57,362 nt of DNA, from NCBI RefSeq assembly GCF_003633715.1, contig NZ_RBIE01000005.1, forward strand, positions 1-57,362, written 5' to 3'. Below are positions 51,818 through 57,362 of the stretch, in pieces (position 1 is the first letter of the stretch; each line of letters begins with the position of its first letter). A program made the translations under genes and the position numbers. Source of the stretch: Thermovibrio guaymasensis. Lineage in GTDB: Bacteria > Aquificota > Aquificia > Desulfurobacteriales > Desulfurobacteriaceae. Below the pieces are notes generated by a model. The model made no database searches. It was not told where the DNA came from and saw only the letters and a list, made by a program, of their open reading frames with translations.

Positions 51818-53362
51818 TTGAATAGGGAGAAGCTGTACATATTTGATACTACTTTGAGGGATGGAGAGCAGACTCCCGGGGTTAATCTAACGGTAGATGA
51901 AAAAGTTCAAATAGCTAAGCAGCTTGAGAGGCTCGGGATTGACGTTATAGAGGCCGGCTTTGCAGTTAGTTCTCCAGCCGACTTTGAGGCTGTTAGGAGA
52001 ATTGCAAAGGAAGTAAAAAACTCTACCGTCTGTTCCCTTGCAAGGGCAGTTGAGCTTGATATAAAAACGGCCTGGGATGCTTTGAAGGAGGGAAACAGGG
52101 TAAGGATTCACACTTTCATAGCTACCTCTGATATTCACTTAAAGTACAAGTTGAAGATGAGCCGTGAAGAAGCTCTAAAGAGGGCCGTTAATGCTGTTAA
52201 ACTGATTAAGGAAATAAGCGAGGGAAGGGCGGAAGTTGAGTTCTCTGCCGAGGATGCAGGAAGGACGGACCTTAAATACTTGTGTGAGGTTGTAGAGGCC
52301 GTAATAGAGGCAGGGGCTCAGGTAGTGAACATTCCCGATACTGTAGGTTATGCCATTCCTGACGAGTGGTACGAGAAGATCCTCTACATAAAGGAGAACG
52401 TACCAAACATAAAGAAAGCGATAATTAGCGTCCACTGCCACAACGACCTTGGTCTTGCAACTGCAAACTCACTGATGGCGGTTAAGGCAGGTGCTCGTCA
52501 AGTTGAGTGTACTGTAAACGGAATTGGTGAGAGAGCGGGGAATGCTGCCCTTGAGGAAGTTGTTATGGCCATTAAAGTTCGTTCTGATCAGTTTCCCGTC
52601 TACACAGATATTGACACCACTCAAATTTACAAGACTTCTCAGCTTGTAAGCAGGTTAACCGGCGTTCTGATTTCAAAGACTAAACCGATCGTTGGTGATA
52701 ACGCTTTTGCTCATGAATCTGGAATTCACCAGCACGGAGTTCTTGAGTGCCCTGAAACCTACGAAATTATGAGGCCATCCGACATAGGTTTAACGGAGAG
52801 TAAGATCGTTTTAGGTAAACACTCAGGAAGGCACGCTTTTAAGAAAAAGCTGGAAGAGATGGGGGTGGAGCTCTCTCCTGAGAAGTTTGAAGAGGCTTTT
52901 AAGAAGTTTAAAGAACTTGCCTCAAGGAAGAAGGAGATTTACGACGTTGACCTTGAGCTTATAATTGAAGGCCTTGAAGGGGAGAAAGAGAGGACGTATC
53001 AGCTCCTATACAACCAGGCAGTTAGCGGCGAAGGAGTAATTCCCTCTGCAACTGTAAAGATAAAGACTCCGGAAGGAGAGAAGTTGGGCCTTGCAGTTGG
53101 CAACGGACCTGTTGATGCAACTTACAGGGCTATTAAGAACGCTTTAGGATTGGGGGACGAAATTCAGCTAAGGGACTTTAAGATTAGGGCCTTGACTGCC
53201 GGAACTGATGCTTTAGCAGAAGTTTTTGTAACGATTGAAGGCGACGGTTACAGGGTTAGCGGTAGAGGAGTTGACCCTGATATTGTCAGGGCCTCAGCCC
53301 TCGCCTTTATAGAGGCCCTCAACAGACTTGAGAGGAGAAAGTTAAAGAAGAAGGGCGTTTAA
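51818..53362 (+). CDS. leuA: 2-isopropylmalate synthase
   Basis: 514 aa, the usual type I length. DTTLRDGEQTPGVN opens the TIM barrel; HCHNDLGLATANSL (metal ligands) and GIGERAGNAALEE follow, with the C-terminal LeuA regulatory domain (about 390-510) for leucine feedback. It condenses acetyl-CoA with 2-oxoisovalerate. Citramalate synthase of the same fold is a possible alternative. The start is TTG at 51818 after TTTGGAGGAAAAG; an upstream TTG at 51800 precedes the Shine-Dalgarno. Confidence 0.92.
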   Translation: MNREKLYIFDTTLRDGEQTPGVNLTVDEKVQIAKQLERLGIDVIEAGFAVSSPADFEAVRRIAKEVKNSTVCSLARAVELDIKTAWDALKEGNRVRIHTFIATSDIHLKYKLKMSREEALKRAVNAVKLIKEISEGRAEVEFSAEDAGRTDLKYLCEVVEAVIEAGAQVVNIPDTVGYAIPDEWYEKILYIKENVPNIKKAIISVHCHNDLGLATANSLMAVKAGARQVECTVNGIGERAGNAALEEVVMAIKVRSDQFPVYTDIDTTQIYKTSQLVSRLTGVLISKTKPIVGDNAFAHESGIHQHGVLECPETYEIMRPSDIGLTESKIVLGKHSGRHAFKKKLEEMGVELSPEKFEEAFKKFKELASRKKEIYDVDLELIIEGLEGEKERTYQLLYNQAVSGEGVIPSATVKIKTPEGEKLGLAVGNGPVDATYRAIKNALGLGDEIQLRDFKIRALTAGTDALAEVFVTIEGDGYRVSGRGVDPDIVRASALAFIEALNRLERRKLKKKGV

Positions 53363-53364
53363 CC

Positions 53365-53382
53365 GGGGCTTTGCCCCTTTTT
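53365..53382 (+). terminator. leuA terminator
   Basis: GGGGC-TTT-GCCCC followed by five T, immediately after the stop. Confidence 0.85.
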
Positions 53383-53475
53383 CTCTCTTCCCTGAATAAT
53401 TAACTCCTTATAGAAGAAATAAAACCTTTTAAAACGTTTATCTGTTCTGAATTCCGAATATTTTTAAGGTATTTC

Positions 53476-53503
53476 TTGAAATTTAAATTTATGAAACTAT
53501 AAT
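53476..53503 (+). promoter_or_regulatory. Promoter of the HAMP-like gene
   Basis: TTGAAA at 53476-53481, 16 bases, TATAAT at 53498-53503; start codon 27 bases downstream. Confidence 0.7.
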
Positions 53504-53530
53504 TTTCTTAAGGGTTCTAAAGGGGAGGTT

Positions 53531-53959
53531 ATGAAAAGGGTTTTAAGGTTCTTTTTCCTTTCGGACTTGAGAATAAATCTTTCCTATCCTTTGAGAATGG
53601 GAATCCTTTACTGGCTCGTTGCCCTCTCTTTACTTGTTCTTTCTTACACCGTTTTAAAAAGTCAGATTTCAGATTCACACCTCGTACTTAGACTTTTGAA
53701 AGAGCTCTTTATCTATGAGCTTGTTTTAGGTTTTATTCTCTTCCTCATTACATCTATCTACGCTGTTGTTTCCTCTTCAGATTATAGGAAGATTCAGAGG
53801 TTTGCTGATGAAATTGCAAAGGGGAACTTTGAGTTCAATCCTGAGCTCAGTCCTATTGCCGATAAAGACCTAATTAGTATGAAGGAGTCTTTGAATAAGC
53901 TCCGAAAGAGTCTTATAATTTCAAGGGAGCTCCTAAAGAAACGATCTGAGAAGATTTAG
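53531..53959 (+). CDS. Small two-helix membrane protein with a lone HAMP-like domain
   Basis: 142 aa. Two hydrophobic helices (around residues 24-42 and 60-82) are followed by a region resembling a HAMP linker: RFADEIAKGNFEFNPEL, then a helix with MKESLNKLRKSL. No kinase, methyl-accepting or cyclase output follows. Possibly the membrane half of a receptor working with a separate partner, or a truncated receptor. ATG preceded by GGGGAGG. It is followed by the rpsL promoter, so it is probably monocistronic. Confidence 0.6.
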   Translation: MKRVLRFFFLSDLRINLSYPLRMGILYWLVALSLLVLSYTVLKSQISDSHLVLRLLKELFIYELVLGFILFLITSIYAVVSSSDYRKIQRFADEIAKGNFEFNPELSPIADKDLISMKESLNKLRKSLIISRELLKKRSEKI

Positions 53960-54008
53960 AAGGACTCCCTTTCTCTTGCCCTTTCCCTCTTTCTCCATAT
54001 TATTTTCC

Positions 54009-54038
54009 TTGACAAACTCTTTTCCCTTTGCTTATATT
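54009..54038 (+). promoter_or_regulatory. Promoter of the rpsL-rpsG-fusA operon
   Basis: TTGACA at 54009-54014 and TATATT at 54033-54038 (spacing 18; TTATAT gives 17), 31 bases before the rpsL start codon. Confidence 0.75.
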
Positions 54039-54069
54039 CAGCCCGTCAAACTATATCAGGAGGAGTAGT

Positions 54070-54453
54070 ATGCCCACAATTAACCAGCTGGTTAGGAAGG
54101 GGCGCGAGAAGAAGGTTAAGCGCTCAAAGGCCCCTGCTCTACAGGGTAACCCTCAGAAGAGGGGTGTTTGTGTAAGGGTTTTCACGACTACACCTAAGAA
54201 GCCAAACTCAGCCCTTCGTAAAGTTGCAAGGGTGAGGCTTTCAAACGGTATTTCCGTTACAGCTTACATTCCCGGTATCGGTCACAACCTTCAGGAACAC
54301 TCAGTTGTTCTTGTAAGGGGTGGAAGGGTTAAGGACCTTCCAGGTGTTAGGTACAAAATTATCCGTGGAGCTCTTGATGCTGCCGGAGTTGAAGGAAGAA
54401 GGCAGTCCCGTTCCAAGTACGGAACAAAGAGACCTAAAGATCAGAAAAAATAA
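54070..54453 (+). CDS. rpsL: 30S ribosomal protein S12
   Basis: 127 aa. [14 protein letters not shown] opens it, and the decoding-site segment [37 protein letters not shown] is canonical. The wild-type Lys43/Lys88-equivalent region ([21 protein letters not shown]) shows no obvious streptomycin-resistance change. Start is the ATG at 54070 after AGGAGG; an ATG 42 bases upstream has no family homology. Confidence 0.98.
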   Translation: MPTINQLVRKGREKKVKRSKAPALQGNPQKRGVCVRVFTTTPKKPNSALRKVARVRLSNGISVTAYIPGIGHNLQEHSVVLVRGGRVKDLPGVRYKIIRGALDAAGVEGRRQSRSKYGTKRPKDQKK

Positions 54454-54457
54454 TTAG

Positions 54458-54940
<483 letters not shown>

Positions 54941-54964
54941 TTAACAGTAATTTAGGAGGATGCC

Positions 54965-57067
54965 TTGAGCAAACAGCAGGCTCTTATTAAGAAGATTAAA
55001 GTTCCCCTTGAAAAAGTTAGGAATATCGGAATTATTGCCCACATTGATGCCGGTAAGACAACAACTACCGAGCGTATTCTTTATTACACCGGCCGTATCC
55101 ACAAAATTGGTGAGGTTCACGAAGGTGCGGCCGAGATGGACTGGATGGAGCAGGAGAAGGAGAGGGGTATTACAATTACCTCCGCTACAACTACCTGCTT
55201 CTGGAGAGACCATAGGATTAACATCGTTGACACTCCCGGACACGTTGACTTCACAATTGAAGTTGAACGTTCCCTAAGGGTTCTTGACGGTGCTGTAACG
55301 ATCCTCTGTTCAGTAGGTGGTGTTCAACCTCAGACTGAGACTGTTTGGCGTCAAGCAGACAAGTACAGGGTTCCCCGTATTATCTTCGTTAACAAGATGG
55401 ACAGAATAGGTGCCGACTTCTTCAAGGTAGTTGCCGACGTTGAAGAGAAGTTAGGTGCTAAGCCCGTTCCTGTTCAGATTCCTATCGGCGCCGAGGATGA
55501 GTTTAAAGGCGTAGTTGACCTTATCACAATGAAGGCAATTGTTTGGGAAGAGGAAACCCTCGGAGCAAAGTACCACTACGAAGAGATTCCAGAGGACCTC
55601 AAGGACCTTGCCGAAGAGTGGCGTGAGAAGATGCTTGAGGCTATTGCCGATGTTGATGAAGAGATAATGATGAAGTACCTTGAGGGCGAAGAGATTACTG
55701 AAGATGAAATTAAAGCTGCCCTCAGGAAAGGAACAATTGAGCTTAAGTTCTTCCCAATGCTCTGTGGTTCAGCGTTTAAGAACAAGGGTGTTCAGCCCCT
55801 TCTTGATGCGATCGTAGATTACCTTCCATCTCCGCTTGACATTCCACCGGTTAAAGGGATTAATCCAAAGACCGGAGAGGAGGAAGAGAGACCTGCTTCT
55901 TACGACGCTCCATTTGCTGCACTTGCCTTTAAGATCCTTACAGACCCATACGTAGGCCAGCTTACCTTTATTAGGGTTTACTCCGGACTTATGGAGTCAG
56001 GTTCTTACGTTTACAACGCTACAAGGGACAAGAAAGAGAGGCTTGCAAGGATCCTCCGTATGCACGCGAACAAGCGTGAGGAGATTCCAGTTCTAGGTGC
56101 TGGAGATATAGCTGCAGCCGTTGGTTTAAGGGAGACTTACACTGGAGATACTCTCTGTGACCCTGAACACCCTATTCTCCTTGAAGCAATGGAGTTCCCA
56201 GAGCCGGTTATCTCTATTGCCGTTGAGCCTAAGACTAAAGCTGACCAGGAAAAGCTTTCAATAGCTCTCCAGAAGTTGGCTAAGGAAGACCCATCCTTTA
56301 GAGTGGCTACTGACCATGAAACAGGTCAGACGATTATCTCCGGTATGGGAGAGCTCCACCTTGAAATTATCGTTGACCGTCTAAAGAGGGAGTTTGGAGT
56401 TGAGGTTAACGTAGGTAAGCCTCAGGTTGCTTACAGGGAGACTATTAGGAGCGAGGTTACTCAAGAGGGTAAATTCATCAAGCAGACCGGTGGTCGCGGT
56501 CAGTACGGACACGTATGGCTCAAGATTGAGCCCCTTGAAAGGGGTAAAGGATTTGAGTTCCACGAGACAATTAAAGGTGGAGTTGTTCCTAAGGAGTACA
56601 TCCCAGCTGTTGAAGCAGGCGTTAGAGAGGCAATGGAGACTGGAGTAGTTGCCGGCTATCCAATGACCGACATCAAGGTAACCCTCTTTGATGGTTCCTA
56701 CCACGAGGTTGACTCATCAGAGCTTGCTTTTAAGATTGCAGGCTCCATTGCCTTTAAAGAGGGTGCTAAGAAGGCTAACCCTGTTCTCCTTGAGCCTATT
56801 ATGGAGGTTGAGGTTACAACCCCAGAAGAGTTCATGGGAGACGTAATCGGTGACCTTAACAAGAGGCGTGGTAGGGTTCAGGGAATGGAAGCCCGCGGAA
56901 ACGCTCAAGTTATTAGAGCTCTCGTTCCACTTGCCGAGATGTTCGGATACGCTACAGATTTACGTTCAATGACTCAAGGTCGTGCTACCTACATTATGAA
57001 GTTCAGCCACTACGAGGAAGTTCCTCCAAACGTTGCTGAGCAGATAATAGGCGAGAGGAATAAGTAA
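54965..57067 (+). CDS. fusA: Translation elongation factor G
   Basis: 700 aa. GTPase motifs [25 protein letters not shown] and GSAFKNKG, then domains II-V with GRGQYGHVW and [11 protein letters not shown]. It drives translocation on the ribosome. TTG start at 54965 behind TTTAGGAGG; an ATG just upstream runs into TGA after one codon. It is the last gene of the str transcript before a terminator. Confidence 0.98.
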   Translation: MSKQQALIKKIKVPLEKVRNIGIIAHIDAGKTTTTERILYYTGRIHKIGEVHEGAAEMDWMEQEKERGITITSATTTCFWRDHRINIVDTPGHVDFTIEVERSLRVLDGAVTILCSVGGVQPQTETVWRQADKYRVPRIIFVNKMDRIGADFFKVVADVEEKLGAKPVPVQIPIGAEDEFKGVVDLITMKAIVWEEETLGAKYHYEEIPEDLKDLAEEWREKMLEAIADVDEEIMMKYLEGEEITEDEIKAALRKGTIELKFFPMLCGSAFKNKGVQPLLDAIVDYLPSPLDIPPVKGINPKTGEEEERPASYDAPFAALAFKILTDPYVGQLTFIRVYSGLMESGSYVYNATRDKKERLARILRMHANKREEIPVLGAGDIAAAVGLRETYTGDTLCDPEHPILLEAMEFPEPVISIAVEPKTKADQEKLSIALQKLAKEDPSFRVATDHETGQTIISGMGELHLEIIVDRLKREFGVEVNVGKPQVAYRETIRSEVTQEGKFIKQTGGRGQYGHVWLKIEPLERGKGFEFHETIKGGVVPKEYIPAVEAGVREAMETGVVAGYPMTDIKVTLFDGSYHEVDSSELAFKIAGSIAFKEGAKKANPVLLEPIMEVEVTTPEEFMGDVIGDLNKRRGRVQGMEARGNAQVIRALVPLAEMFGYATDLRSMTQGRATYIMKFSHYEEVPPNVAEQIIGERNK

Positions 57068-57073
57068 CGGTCT

Positions 57074-57094
57074 GGCCCCTCTGGGGCCTCTTTT
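57074..57094 (+). terminator. Terminator between fusA and tuf
   Basis: GGCCCC-TCT-GGGGCC, perfect six-pair stem, then TCTTTT. It splits tuf from the rest of the str operon. Confidence 0.8.
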
Positions 57095-57099
57095 AACCC

Positions 57100-57127
57100 T
57101 TTACATTTTGGGCTCTTTGCATATAAT
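57100..57127 (+). promoter_or_regulatory. tuf promoter
   Basis: TTTACA at 57100-57105, 16 bases, TATAAT at 57122-57127; about 59 bases of leader before the tuf ATG. Confidence 0.75.
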
Positions 57128-57186
57128 ACCAGCCTGCAAGAGTAGGTCTTTTAAAACTCAATACGGCTATTTATAGGAGGATAGAG

Positions 57187-57362
57187 ATGGCAAAGCAGAA
57201 GTTTGAAAGGACGAAGCCCCACAAGAACGTGGGAACAATTGGCCACGTTGACCACGGAAAAACAACCCTCACAGCAGCGATCACCCACTGCCTATCCTTA
57301 ACAGGAAAGGCCCAAGAAGTATCCTACGACCAAATTGACAAAGCCCCAGAAGAGAGGGAAAG
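57187..57362 (+). CDS. tuf: Translation elongation factor Tu, 5' part (truncated by window end)
   Basis: 58 codons seen: [20 protein letters not shown] holds the G1 P-loop, and DKAPEERE is the following conserved segment. EF-Tu delivers aminoacyl-tRNA to the ribosome. ATG preceded by GGAGGATAGAG. The visible codons end in C or A much more often than those of fusA next door, fitting strong expression selection or a different history. The rest lies to the right. Confidence 0.95.
   Translation, partial: MAKQKFERTKPHKNVGTIGHVDHGKTTLTAAITHCLSLTGKAQEVSYDQIDKAPEERE

Noticed and set aside
54028-54069. Upstream ATG for rpsL
   Set aside because: It falls inside the promoter region; S12 begins at MPTINQ, with AGGAGG before 54070.

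Overview
The window is a gene-dense piece of a thermophilic bacterial chromosome. I judge it most like the Aquificota family Desulfurobacteriaceae (Thermovibrio/Desulfurobacterium type). The grounds are Lys/Glu/Arg-rich proteins, very frequent TTG starts (even for infB and fusA), two-chain biotin carboxylase genes as in reductive-TCA autotrophs, a NikKMLQO nickel importer, and an anaerobic ribonucleotide reductase beside a class I enzyme. The genus is inference. Nothing here looks like a prophage, insertion sequence or CRISPR array; this is mostly core genome with a few unusual or possibly transferred genes.

Layout. 1-2.6 kb: end of a 5S rRNA, an M23 peptidase, a GmhB-like phosphatase and a TruD pseudouridine synthase. 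2.6-5.8 kb (minus): two tandem HDOD proteins, RsmB rRNA methyltransferase and an archaeal/eukaryal-type (AK6/Fap7) adenylate kinase. 5.8-9.6 kb: carB and a thioesterase. 9.6-11.8 kb (minus): a cell-shape pair resembling Helicobacter Csd4/Csd6. 11.9-13.5 kb: a GGDEF-EAL protein with a dead GGDEF. 13.5-16.2 kb (minus): nrdG and an nrdD split into two chains. 16.3-19.0 kb (minus): metE behind a cobalamin riboswitch with a terminator, preceded by two tiny membrane ORFs. 19.1-22.7 kb: an acetyltransferase, a methyltransferase and nrdA. 22.7-25.9 kb (minus): nikKMLQO with a candidate operator over its promoter.

26-29.8 kb: pgpA and the two pyruvate/2-oxoglutarate carboxylase subunits, then tRNA-Pro(GGG). 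29.9-33.6 kb: a small exported protein and comM, facing an orphan Nmad2-like protein and aroC. 33.7-39 kb: tRNA-Arg(CCT), rplS, rnhB, yraN, infB, a small unknown and a PfkB kinase. 39-41 kb: a membrane diguanylate cyclase facing nrdB. 41.2-45.1 kb: folC, a second TruD-like gene, a PflX-like radical SAM protein and a dihydrouridine synthase. 45.2-48.6 kb: rpsO, pnp and a dUTPase with an unusual N-terminal domain. 48.6-54 kb: a hemerythrin-like/EAL protein, rhomboid protease, leuA and a HAMP-only membrane protein. 54-57.4 kb: rpsL, rpsG, fusA and the start of tuf.

How it fits together. DNA precursor supply is well covered (class III RNR with activase, both class I subunits, dUTPase, RNase HII). 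RNA modification and ribosome genes are abundant (two TruD, RsmB, Dus, S12, S7, S15, L19, IF-2, EF-G, EF-Tu, PNPase). At least four loci belong to cyclic-di-GMP or related signalling. Metal and vitamin control appears as the cobalamin switch on metE and the putative nickel-responsive nik promoter. The observations most worth follow-up are the dUTPase with a WhiA/LAGLIDADG-like N-terminus, the orphan Nmad2-like gene with an anomalous start, the tiny membrane ORFs (one with an in-frame amber), the archaeal-type kinase next to rsmB, the split nrdD and the second TruD.
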